Shown: positions 48,863 through 56,534 of the stretch, piece after piece
Layout: each line of letters starts with the position of its first letter
Position numbering within the stretch: the first letter of the stretch is position 1
The notes under the pieces: model-generated
Told to the model about the DNA's origin: nothing
Database searches by the model: none
What the model saw: only the letters and a program-made list of their open reading frames with translations
Position numbers and translations under genes: made by a program
NCBI GenBank assembly: GCA_016703025.1
Contig: JADJCV010000004.1
Location: 744,001-808,000 of the forward strand
From: Candidatus Avedoeria danica
Lineage (GTDB): Bacteria > Chloroflexota > Anaerolineae > Epilineales > Epilineaceae
Direction of reading: 5' to 3'
DNA length: 64,000 nucleotides

Positions 48863-50188
48863 ATGCTGGATTCGCTCCGCCAATCGTTGCGCTTGCCCGA
48901 CCTGCGTCGGCGCATTCTCTATACGATCGCGATCCTGGCGGTCTACCGCTTCGCGGCCCATGTGCCCGTGCCGGGCGTCAACAAGGTCGCGCTCACGCAG
49001 CTCTTCAACGCGACGGATGCCGGCGCCGTCGGTCGGGCGCTCAGCTTTCTGGACCTTCTTTCAGGCAGCGCTCTGCAGCGATTCTCGGTCATGACGCTTG
49101 GCGTCTATCCCTACATCACCGCCTCGATCATCATGCAGCTCCTCACGCCGCTCATCCCGTCGCTCGAGGAGCTCTCGAAGGAAGGCGAGGCAGGCCGCAA
49201 CAAGATCAACATGTGGACGTACTGGTTGACGATCCCGTTGGCGTTGGTGCAGGCGATCGCCCAGATCGCGCTCATCAACGGCCAGGGAGCCACCAGCACG
49301 GGGGGCCAGGTCATCAGCTTCGGCGCCGGTCAGCCGCTCAACACGCTGGCGGTGCTGGTGGCGCTGACGGCCGGTACGTACTTTGGGCTCTGGCTCGGCG
49401 AGCGGATCACCGAGAAGGGCATCGGCAACGGCGTGTCGATCCTCATCTTTGCCGGCATCGTGAGCGGCATGCCGGCACGGATGTACTCCGTCTTCACCGA
49501 ATCGATCCTGGCGTTTATCGCCGTGATCTCGCTGACGGTCGCCACGGTGTTCCTGATCGTGATCGTCCAGGAAGGCCATCGACGGATTCAGGTGCAGTAC
49601 GGCCGACAGATGCGCGGCCAGCGCGTCTACGGCGGGCAGTCGACGTACATCCCGCTGCGGGTCAACTCGACCGGCATGATCCCGCTGATCTTCGCGAACT
49701 CGCTGCTCATCTTCCCGGCGGTGATCGGGGGTGTGCTCAGCACGTCCTCGCCCCTCGACTCGATCGGCAGCCGGATCGGAACGTTTCTGAGCCTCAACTT
49801 CGATCCGAACGCGTGGCTGTACTACCTGGTCTACTTCGTCCTCGTCATCGTGTTCACGTTCTTCTACACGGACGTTGTGTTCCGGCAGCAGAACTTGCAC
49901 GAGACGCTCCAGCGCAATGGCGGCTTCGTGCCCGGCATCCGGCCCGGCAAGCGCACCGAGGACTATCTCACGGGCATCATGCACCGGATCACGTTCGTGG
50001 GCGCCGTCTTCCTCGGCGTGGTCGCGGTGTTGCCGTTCTTCGCCGGAAAGCTCACCGGCCTGTCGGCCACCACCTCGATGGTGATGGACGCGACCGGGCT
50101 GCTCATCGTGGTCGGCGTCGTCCTCGACACGATCAAACAGCTCGAGGCGCAGCTCACGATGCGTCACTACGAAGGGTTTATCCGCTAG
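48863..50188 (+). CDS. secY: Preprotein translocase subunit SecY
   Basis: 441 residues with ten predicted membrane segments. RRRILYTIAILAVYRFAAHVPVPGVN, GVYPYITASIIMQLLTPLIP, and QVQYGRQMRGQRVYGGQSTYIPLRVNSTGMIPLIFA are hallmarks of the SecY channel. The C-terminal loop with FVPGIRPGKRTEDYL carries conserved Arg contacts for the ribosome and SecA. SecY is the pore of the Sec system. adk, map and infA, which often follow, are absent here; rpmJ is next. Confidence 0.98.
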   Translation: MLDSLRQSLRLPDLRRRILYTIAILAVYRFAAHVPVPGVNKVALTQLFNATDAGAVGRALSFLDLLSGSALQRFSVMTLGVYPYITASIIMQLLTPLIPSLEELSKEGEAGRNKINMWTYWLTIPLALVQAIAQIALINGQGATSTGGQVISFGAGQPLNTLAVLVALTAGTYFGLWLGERITEKGIGNGVSILIFAGIVSGMPARMYSVFTESILAFIAVISLTVATVFLIVIVQEGHRRIQVQYGRQMRGQRVYGGQSTYIPLRVNSTGMIPLIFANSLLIFPAVIGGVLSTSSPLDSIGSRIGTFLSLNFDPNAWLYYLVYFVLVIVFTFFYTDVVFRQQNLHETLQRNGGFVPGIRPGKRTEDYLTGIMHRITFVGAVFLGVVAVLPFFAGKLTGLSATTSMVMDATGLLIVVGVVLDTIKQLEAQLTMRHYEGFIR

Positions 50189-50264
50189 CCCGTTTGACGG
50201 GTTGGCGTCGACTGTGTAAGCTTATCCCTTGCCTTGCGGCTGGGGCGGCGGAGGAGAGACGGGC

Positions 50265-50378
50265 ATGAAGGTTCATCCGAGTGTGAAGAAGCGCTGTGAG
50301 AAGTGCAAGATCATTCGACGCAATGGCGTGGTGTACGTCATCTGCCAAACCAAGAAGCACAAGCAGCGTCAGGGCTAG
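50265..50378 (+). CDS. rpmJ: 50S ribosomal protein L36 (bL36)
   Basis: 37 residues (MKVHPSVKKRCEKCKIIRRN, ending KHKQRQG). It has the Cys set CEKC and a later C...H of the zinc-binding form. GGAGGAGAG lies about 9 bases before ATG 50265. The gap to secY is 76 bp and to rpsM only 10 bp. Confidence 0.98.
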   Translation: MKVHPSVKKRCEKCKIIRRNGVVYVICQTKKHKQRQG

Positions 50379-50388
50379 GGGGACGACG

Positions 50389-50766
50389 ATGGCACGTATT
50401 GCGGGCGTCGATCTGCCGCGCGACAAGCGGACGATCATTTCGCTGACCTATATCTTCGGCGTCGGCCGGCACACCAGCGAGGCGATCCTCGAGGGGACCG
50501 GCGTCAATGGGAACACGCGGCTGAAGGAACTGACCGACGAGGAGATCGGGCGTCTGCGGACGTTCATCGACCAGAACATCAAGGTCGAGGGCGATCTGCG
50601 TCGCGAGGTCGGACAGAACATCAAGCGACTTCAGGAGATCGGCTGCTACCGTGGCATCCGGCACCGCCGCCGGCTGCCGTTGCGCGGCCAGCGGACCCGC
50701 ACGAACGCCCGAACGAACCGAGGACCCCGCAAGACGGTTCCGGTGCGGAAGCGGGCCGGCAAGTAA
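50389..50766 (+). CDS. rpsM: 30S ribosomal protein S13 (uS13)
   Basis: 125 residues from ATG 50389. MARIAGVDLPRDKRTIISLTYIFGVGR and YRGIRHRRRLPLRGQRTRTNARTNRG are complete. Follows rpmJ closely. Confidence 0.98.
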   Translation: MARIAGVDLPRDKRTIISLTYIFGVGRHTSEAILEGTGVNGNTRLKELTDEEIGRLRTFIDQNIKVEGDLRREVGQNIKRLQEIGCYRGIRHRRRLPLRGQRTRTNARTNRGPRKTVPVRKRAGK

Positions 50767-50820
50767 CGACGCCCACGGGGCCGCGCACCTGCGAGGCCCC
50801 GGCTTGACGAGGAGACGACG

Positions 50821-51225
50821 ATGGCTCGACGCCAGACGCAAACGAGCGGCCGCCGCGGCCGGCGGGTGGCGCGTAAGAACGTCCCGAGTGGACGCGCATA
50901 CGTGCATGCCACGTTCAACAACACGATCATCACGATCACCGACCCGAACGGCAACACCGTTTGCTGGAAGAGCGGTGGGACGGCCGGCTTCAAGGGCTCG
51001 CGCAAGAGCACCCCATACGCTGCCCAGCTCGCTGCCGAAGCGGTGGCAAAGGAAGCGGGCGAGCATGGGATGCGCGAAGTAGAGGTGCTCGTCAAGGGGC
51101 CAGGTCCGGGGCGCGAGTCGGCGGTTCGGTCGCTCTTTCAGGGTGGCCTGAAGGTCAACTCCATCACGGACGTCACGCCGATTCCGTTCAACGGTTGCCG
51201 CCCGCGCAAGAAGCGGCGCGTCTAG
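50821..51225 (+). CDS. rpsK: 30S ribosomal protein S11 (uS11)
   Basis: 134 residues. VHATFNNTIITITDPNGNTVCWKSGGTAGFKGSRKSTPYAAQLAAE and DVTPIPFNGCRPRKKRRV are diagnostic. In most bacteria rpsD follows; here the next gene is rpoA after a 146-bp gap with no rpsD. Confidence 0.98.
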   Translation: MARRQTQTSGRRGRRVARKNVPSGRAYVHATFNNTIITITDPNGNTVCWKSGGTAGFKGSRKSTPYAAQLAAEAVAKEAGEHGMREVEVLVKGPGPGRESAVRSLFQGGLKVNSITDVTPIPFNGCRPRKKRRV

Positions 51226-51371
51226 TTCGGTCTCGTCGCCCGGCGATCGCGCCGGATCGTGCGACGGACCGCCGACGCGGAGCACGGACGCCGGGACAGT
51301 GCGCTGGGTGAGGGTTGGGGGATGCGGCACGAGAAAGTGCCGGGAACAGCGGAGAGGGTGCTTTGGAGAAC

Positions 51372-52367
51372 ATGCTGTCATTGGACCAAACACGCGTTGA
51401 GATTCAGCGCTCAACAGACCGTTACGCGCAGATCACGGTTCGCCCGTTGCTGGGGGGATACGGCACGACGCTCGGCAACGCGTTGCGGCGGGTGCTGCTC
51501 AGCAGCCTCGACGGCGTGGCGATCACGAGCATCAAGGTGGCCGACGTCTACCACGAGTTCTCCGTCATCCCGAACACGCGCGAGGATTCGACGCAGCTGT
51601 TGCTGAACCTCAAGGAGGTCCGGTTTCGGCCGATGTCGGACAACGGCGTGGGAGAGTGGCGCCTGAACCTGATGGCGCATGGCGAGGGGCTGGTCACGGC
51701 GGCCGACATCCAGCTGCCGAGCGACCTCGAGATCGCCAACCCTGAGCAGCCGCTCGTGACGCTCGATTCGCGGGAGGCAGCACTGCAGCTCGAGTTCATC
51801 GTGCGCCGCGGTCGGGGATACTCGCCGGCCGAGGATCGCGGAAAGCTGCAGATCGGCGAGTTGCCGGTCGATGCGATCTTCAGCCCGATTCGGCGCGTGA
51901 CCCACCAGGTCATGAAGACGCGCGTCGGCAAGCTGGCGAACTATGACAGCTTGACGCTCGAAGTCTGGACGGACGGCACGCTCAGGCCGGAGGATGCGCT
52001 TCGCAAGGCTTCGGCGCTGCTGGTCGACCAGTTCAGAATCATCGCCGGGTTCGGTGCCGAGCCGATGCCCGAGATCGAAGTCGAGCGGCAGGGGATCCCC
52101 AAGCATGTGTATGAGACCGCCATTGAAGAGCTCTCGCTCTCCGTGCGCGCGTACAACTGCCTCAAGCGCGCGGGCCTGACGCGTGTGGGTGAGATTCTCG
52201 AACGCATGTCGCACGGATTCGATGACATGCTGCTCATCCGAAACTTCGGCCAGAAGTCTTTGGATGAACTGATCGAAGCCCTGGAGGGCAAGGGTTACAT
52301 GGAGTACATTCCCGGGCGTGATCTGCCTTCCGAGGCCGCGCCGATTGCCGAAGGGGCGGAGGGCTAG
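51372..52367 (+). CDS. rpoA: RNA polymerase alpha subunit
   Basis: 331 residues. The N-terminal dimerisation domain (YAQITVRPLLGGYGTTLGNALRRVLLSSLDG) and the C-terminal DNA-contacting domain (LSLSVRAYNCLKRAGLTRVGEIL, RNFGQKSLDELIEALE) are complete. ATG 51372 is used. TTG 51363 (LENMLSLDQ) has a better-spaced GGAGAGG and could be the true start, adding three residues. The tail is rich in Ala and Glu. Confidence 0.97.
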   Translation: MLSLDQTRVEIQRSTDRYAQITVRPLLGGYGTTLGNALRRVLLSSLDGVAITSIKVADVYHEFSVIPNTREDSTQLLLNLKEVRFRPMSDNGVGEWRLNLMAHGEGLVTAADIQLPSDLEIANPEQPLVTLDSREAALQLEFIVRRGRGYSPAEDRGKLQIGELPVDAIFSPIRRVTHQVMKTRVGKLANYDSLTLEVWTDGTLRPEDALRKASALLVDQFRIIAGFGAEPMPEIEVERQGIPKHVYETAIEELSLSVRAYNCLKRAGLTRVGEILERMSHGFDDMLLIRNFGQKSLDELIEALEGKGYMEYIPGRDLPSEAAPIAEGAEG

Positions 52368-52370
52368 ACG

Positions 52371-52721
52371 ATGCATGCGAAATTCGGTCACAAGCTCGGG
52401 CGCAAGACCGGTCACCGGCGCGCCATGTTCCGCAACCTGATGAGCGACCTCTTCCGCCATGAGCGGATCCGCACGACGTCGGCCAAGGCCGACGCCGTGC
52501 GAGGCGAGGCGGAGAAGCTGATCACGTTCGCCCGCAAGGGGGACTTGCATGCCCGGCGGATGATCATGCGTGAGATCCAGGACCAGGACATCGTGGACAA
52601 GCTGATCCACGTGATCGGTCCTGACATGAGCGAGCGACCGGGCGGCTACACCCGGATCGTGAACCTTGGCCCGCGCAAGGGCGATGCCGCCCCGATGGTG
52701 TACTTGGAGTTGGTCGACTGA
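52371..52721 (+). CDS. rplQ: 50S ribosomal protein L17 (bL17)
   Basis: 116 residues. GHKLGRKTGHRRAMFRNLMSDLFRHERIRTTSAKA, then RPGGYTRIVNLGPRKGDAAPMVYLELV are typical. The stop is overlapped by the truA start. Confidence 0.98.
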   Translation: MHAKFGHKLGRKTGHRRAMFRNLMSDLFRHERIRTTSAKADAVRGEAEKLITFARKGDLHARRMIMREIQDQDIVDKLIHVIGPDMSERPGGYTRIVNLGPRKGDAAPMVYLELVD

Positions 52722-53521
52722 CGGAACGACGGCTGAGGGCGCGCGTCGCGTACGACGGTTCCGCGTTCGCGGGGTGGCAGCGCCAGCCCGGAGCGCGCAC
52801 CGTCCAAGGTGTCATCGAGGCCGCGCTCACCGAGATCATGGGTCAAGACGTGCGCGTCGTCGGTGCCGGACGGACGGACGCCGGGGTGCACGCGTCAGGG
52901 CAGATCATGCACTTTGACAGTCGATGGATCGGACATCCGGTGGACGTGCGCCGTGCGGCGAACGCCGTGTTGCCACGCGATGTGGCGCTCTTGCGCGTGT
53001 CCTCGGCGCCGCCGGGTTTTCATGCGCGGTACAGCGCCACGGCGCGGTCATATCGGTACCGGCTCTGGTGCCGCCAGGTCCGGCAACCGCTCGTGCGGCG
53101 AACTTCGCTACACGTGCCGTTCCCGCTCGATGTCGAAGCCATGGCCCGTGCAGCCGACCGGCTGATCGGCAGCCACGACTTCGCGGCCTTGGGCCGACCT
53201 GTGGGCGGATCGGAGATCACGGTCCGCCGGCTCGATCGCTTGGACGTCGTCAAGCGCGGCGCTTTCGTTGATCTGTGTTTCGTCGGCAACGCCTTCTTGC
53301 GGCATCAGGTGCGTAGGACGGTGGGGCTGCTTCTGGACATCGGGCGCGGCAAGTGGCCGCCGGAGACGGTGGACGCGGTGCTGGCCGGACATGCCGGCGC
53401 GCCGACTGCGTGGCGGGCACCGGCGTGGGGTCTGACGTTGACGAGTGTGTCCTATCCATCTGAGACTGAGTTCATCGCGCGTGCAGAGATGCGCGCGCTG
53501 ACGGGAGGGGAAGAACGATGA
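52718..53521 (+). CDS. truA: tRNA pseudouridine(38-40) synthase
   Basis: 267 residues if begun at CTG 52718, which overlaps the rplQ stop (CTGA). Conserved N-terminal residues (RVAYDGSAFAGWQRQPGARTVQG) lie before the first ATG at 52838, so that ATG is too late. No ATG, GTG or TTG is in frame between the rplQ end and AYDG. A GGAG about 8 bases before CTG supports it. Catalytic Asp is in VVGAGRTDAGVHASGQ. The C-terminal HDFAALG and NAFLRHQVRRTVGLLLDIGRG motifs are complete. Confidence 0.9.
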   Translation: MTERRLRARVAYDGSAFAGWQRQPGARTVQGVIEAALTEIMGQDVRVVGAGRTDAGVHASGQIMHFDSRWIGHPVDVRRAANAVLPRDVALLRVSSAPPGFHARYSATARSYRYRLWCRQVRQPLVRRTSLHVPFPLDVEAMARAADRLIGSHDFAALGRPVGGSEITVRRLDRLDVVKRGAFVDLCFVGNAFLRHQVRRTVGLLLDIGRGKWPPETVDAVLAGHAGAPTAWRAPAWGLTLTSVSYPSETEFIARAEMRALTGGEER

Positions 53522-53964
53522 TGCGAACCTACACGCCGAAGCTGTCGGACGTGGAACGAAACTGGTGGGTCGTCGATGCGGACGGCCAGAACCTCGGGCG
53601 TCTGGCGTCGGCGATCGCGCAGCGCCTGCGGGGCAAGCACCGGCCGGACTTCACGCCGCATCTCGACCTCGGCGATCACGTGATCGTCGTGAACGCGTCG
53701 CGCATTGCCACCACCGGGGCGCGCATGGCCGACAAGATGTACTATACGCACTCGGGCTATCCGGGCGGCTTGCGCGAATCGAACCTCGCGTCCATGATGG
53801 ACAAGCATCCCGATCGGGTGCTCAAGCTGGCCGTCAAGGGCATGCTTCCTCGGAACCGCCTCGGCCGCGCCATGATCAAGAAGCTCAGGGTGTACGGCGG
53901 GGCCGAGCACCCGCATGCCGCCCAGAAGCCGCTGATCCTCGTCATCGATACATCCCTCGGTTGA
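53518..53964 (+). CDS. rplM: 50S ribosomal protein L13 (uL13)
   Basis: 148 residues. MRTYTPKLSDVERNWWVVDADGQNLGRLAS, MYYTHSGYPGGLRE and MLPRNRLGRAMIKKLRVYGGAEHPH are complete. It overlaps the truA stop as ATGA. GGGAGGGG lies upstream. Confidence 0.98.
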   Translation: MMRTYTPKLSDVERNWWVVDADGQNLGRLASAIAQRLRGKHRPDFTPHLDLGDHVIVVNASRIATTGARMADKMYYTHSGYPGGLRESNLASMMDKHPDRVLKLAVKGMLPRNRLGRAMIKKLRVYGGAEHPHAAQKPLILVIDTSLG

Positions 53965-54026
53965 TCGGCTGCGTGCCCGCGGCGACAACGGGTCGTTGCA
54001 GCGCACGCGATTAGGAGTGAGAGACC

Positions 54027-54464
54027 ATGTCCGCACAGACCGCGACGCGACGAGCGACGATGGCCGTCAACCTGGACGGCCGCTACTTCTACGGGCTTGG
54101 CCGGCGAAAGTCAGCCTCGGCCCAGGTGCGCTTCTATCCGGCCGGCAACGGGGCCGTGCTCGTGAACGGCAAGCCGCTGGAGGACTACTTCGGCCGCGAG
54201 CGTGACCGCGCCACCGTTCTCTCCCCCATCGGGGCGGCGAACGTCGGCGCGTACACCGTCACCGCCTTGGTCCAGGGCGGCGGCATCACGGGCCAGTCGG
54301 GCGCCATCATGCAGGGCATTGCCCGTGCGCTCGTCCTTTCCGACGAAGAGAATCGCAACGCGTTCCGCCGCGGCGGGTTCCTGACGCGCGATCCGCGCGA
54401 GAAGGAACGGAAGAAGCCCGGCCTCAAGCGTGCCCGTAAGGCACCGCAGTACACGAAGCGTTAG
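54027..54464 (+). CDS. rpsI: 30S ribosomal protein S9 (uS9)
   Basis: 145 residues. YFYGLGRRKSASAQVRFYPAGNG and the C-terminal KERKKPGLKRARKAPQYTKR, which reaches the P site, are intact. The N-terminal about 17 residues are an extension. The last ribosomal gene of the cluster. Confidence 0.98.
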   Translation: MSAQTATRRATMAVNLDGRYFYGLGRRKSASAQVRFYPAGNGAVLVNGKPLEDYFGRERDRATVLSPIGAANVGAYTVTALVQGGGITGQSGAIMQGIARALVLSDEENRNAFRRGGFLTRDPREKERKKPGLKRARKAPQYTKR

Positions 54465-54491
54465 TCCGCCGTCCTTGGCAGCAGATGAACG

Positions 54492-54525
54492 GGCGCCCGC
54501 TGGCGAGTCCAGCGGGCGCCTTCTT
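54492..54525 (+). terminator. Rho-independent terminator after rpsI
   Basis: GGCGCCCGCTGG (54492-54503) and CCAGCGGGCGCC (54509-54520) form a perfect 12-bp stem with loop CGAGT, followed by TTCTT. It ends the ribosomal-protein transcript and also sits beyond the tlyA stop on the other strand. Confidence 0.85.
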
Positions 54526-54567
54526 CCGCGCCCAGCCGTTTGCGCCCAGCCAACCCATTGCGCCCAT

Positions 54568-55398
54568 TCAGTGCACAGGCTCGTCGGGCGCGCGCAGGCA
54601 GGCCTCGATCACTTCGTCGCGGTCGTGGGTTGTCGTCGCGGGCACATCGTCGAGTGCCGGTCGTCGCAGCGCGATGAGGAACTCGCGATTGCCGTCCGCG
54701 CCGGTGATCGGCGAGGACAGGCCGCCCTCCAGTTGCCAGTGCGCCTTTTCGGCGGCGTCCAGCACGTCTTGAAGCACCCGCCGATGAACCGCCGGATCGC
54801 GCACGACCCCGCCGCGTCCGACCTCGACGCGACCGGCCTCGAACTGCGGCTTGACGAGCGCGATGACGCCGGCGCCGGGCGCAACGAGGCCCCACACCGC
54901 CGGCAGCACGAGCCTGAGCGAGATGAACGCAACGTCCACGACGGCGATCGTCGGCGCTTCGGGAAAGGCTTCCAGCGCGCGGATGTCGGTGCGCTCGAGG
55001 CACGTCACGCGCGGATCGTTCCGCAAGCGCCACGCCAGCTGGCCGCGCCCGACGTCCACCGCATACACGTGGCACGCTCCGCGCTGCAGCAGGCAGTCCG
55101 TGAAGCCGCCTGTCGACGCGCCGACGTCGAGCGCGACTTGATCCGCGACGTCCCAGCCGAACGCAACGAGTGCGGCTTCGAGCTTGTCGCCGCCTCGGCC
55201 GACGAACCGCTTTGCCGGCCGGACGGTGATCTCGGCGTCGCGCCGCACCGGCATGCCCGGCTTGTCGCTGCGGTGCCCGTCGACGGTAACGTCACCGGCG
55301 CGGATCAAGGACTGCGCGCGCGTGCGGCTCTCCGCCAAACCGCGCAGGACGAGAAGCTCGTCGAGTCGGCAGCGCGCACTGGTCCGAGGCGTGTCCAT
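54568..55398 (-). CDS. tlyA: TlyA family S4-domain RNA methyltransferase
   Basis: 276 residues from ATG 55398. The S4 RNA-binding domain (RLDELLVLRGLAESRTRAQSLIRAGDV) is followed by an FtsJ/Rossmann methyltransferase (VALDVGASTGGFTDCLLQRGA) with the KDKE-type residues and LVKPQFEAGR. TlyA proteins 2'-O-methylate rRNA and some confer capreomycin sensitivity. The C-terminal segment (ARRPALDDVPATTTHDRDE) is an extra. Divergent from the phosphoribosyltransferase gene. Confidence 0.93.
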   Translation of the reverse strand: MDTPRTSARCRLDELLVLRGLAESRTRAQSLIRAGDVTVDGHRSDKPGMPVRRDAEITVRPAKRFVGRGGDKLEAALVAFGWDVADQVALDVGASTGGFTDCLLQRGACHVYAVDVGRGQLAWRLRNDPRVTCLERTDIRALEAFPEAPTIAVVDVAFISLRLVLPAVWGLVAPGAGVIALVKPQFEAGRVEVGRGGVVRDPAVHRRVLQDVLDAAEKAHWQLEGGLSSPITGADGNREFLIALRRPALDDVPATTTHDRDEVIEACLRAPDEPVH

Positions 55399-55431
55399 CG
55401 ACCGAACATGGTAGCGCAGCATCGCGCGGCG

Positions 55432-55461
55432 TTGACCGCGTCCGGGTCACGCCCGTAGAAT
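55432..55461 (+). promoter_or_regulatory. Promoter with predicted leaderless start
   Basis: TTGACC (55432-55437), 18-base spacer, TAGAAT (55456-55461). Initiation seven bases on (55468) coincides with the GTG start of the next gene, and no ribosome-binding site precedes that GTG. Confidence 0.6.
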
Positions 55462-55467
55462 CGCGCC

Positions 55468-56514
55468 GTGCCACCGCCCAGCCTCACCGTCGATGCGCCT
55501 CGGCGCCGCCGTTCGCGTTGGCGGGCGGTGCTGGCCGGCATGCGCCCGCGCCAGTGGACGAAGAACGCGTTCGTCTTTGCTGCGCTCTTGCTCACCCAGC
55601 AGCTGGCCTGTGGGCCGAAGCTCGCCAGCACGCTGATCACGTTCCTCTCGTTCTGCGCGATCTCGAGCGCGGTCTACCTGATCAACGACCTCGCCGATAT
55701 CGAGAACGACCGGCGGCACCCCGAGAAGCGTCACCGCCCGCTGGCCAGCGGTGAGATGAGCGCCGGGCTCGCGATCTCGCTGTCGATCGTCCTGATCCTG
55801 GTTGGGATCGGATCCACGTTACTATTGGCGACCGGTCGACTGGATGACATCCTCGCCGTCGCCGAGCCGAGCCCGCTCGTGGCGGTGGCCCTCATCGGCT
55901 ATCTCGTCCTCCAGCTGAGCTACACCTTCGTGCTCAAGCACTGGGTCATCGTCGACGTCCTGGCGATCGCCGGCGGCTTCGTGCTGCGCGTGCTGGCCGG
56001 CGGCGCGGCGATCGATACCCCGATCTCGCCCTATCTGTACGTCTCGATGATCAACTTGGCGCTGTTCCAGGGCTTTGCCAAGCGTCGGCACGAGCTTCAC
56101 GTGCTGGCCGAGAGCGCCGGCGGGCACCGCCGCAGCCTTGAGGACTACACCGAACCGTTGCTCGACCAGTTCATCCTGTTGGCCGCGTCCGTCACCGTCG
56201 TGACGTACAGTCTCTATGCGATCACGACCCCGGCGCGCCCGCGCGGTGTGAGCGCCAACTTGATCCTCCTGACCGTGCCGTTCGTCATCTACGCCATCCT
56301 GCGCTACCTGTTCCTGGTCCAAGCGCGAGGGATGGGCGGCGCGCCGGAGGACATCCTGTTGCGCGACCGTCCGCTCCTGGCCAGCGTGGCCGGCTGGGTG
56401 GTGGCCTTCGGGCTGATCCTCTACGTCGTTCCGCAGTTGACAGGCGAGGCGGGTGCCGCCGTCGACGCGTGCCGGCCGACGTCAACGGCGCCACCGGGAT
56501 CCATCGCTCCGTAG
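55468..56514 (+). CDS. Decaprenyl-phosphate phosphoribosyltransferase (UbiA family)
   Basis: 348 residues from GTG 55468. The membrane prenyltransferase fold has the motif NDLADIENDRRHPEKRHRPLASG and FVLKHWVIVDVLAIAGGFVLRVLAGG. It is closest in pattern to enzymes that transfer phosphoribose to polyprenyl phosphate, the entry to decaprenyl-phospho-arabinose or ribose cell-wall sugars in actinobacteria. In this lineage the sugar fate is unknown. It ends 20 bp from the convergent hydantoinase-B-like gene. Confidence 0.85.
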   Translation: MPPPSLTVDAPRRRRSRWRAVLAGMRPRQWTKNAFVFAALLLTQQLACGPKLASTLITFLSFCAISSAVYLINDLADIENDRRHPEKRHRPLASGEMSAGLAISLSIVLILVGIGSTLLLATGRLDDILAVAEPSPLVAVALIGYLVLQLSYTFVLKHWVIVDVLAIAGGFVLRVLAGGAAIDTPISPYLYVSMINLALFQGFAKRRHELHVLAESAGGHRRSLEDYTEPLLDQFILLAASVTVVTYSLYAITTPARPRGVSANLILLTVPFVIYAILRYLFLVQARGMGGAPEDILLRDRPLLASVAGWVVAFGLILYVVPQLTGEAGAAVDACRPTSTAPPGSIAP

Positions 56515-56534
56515 GGCGATCGAACGGGAGCGGT

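Noticed and set aside
52838..52840. ATG 52838 as the truA start
   Set aside because: It would remove the conserved AYDG...GWQRQPG segment and leave a 117-bp gap after rplQ.
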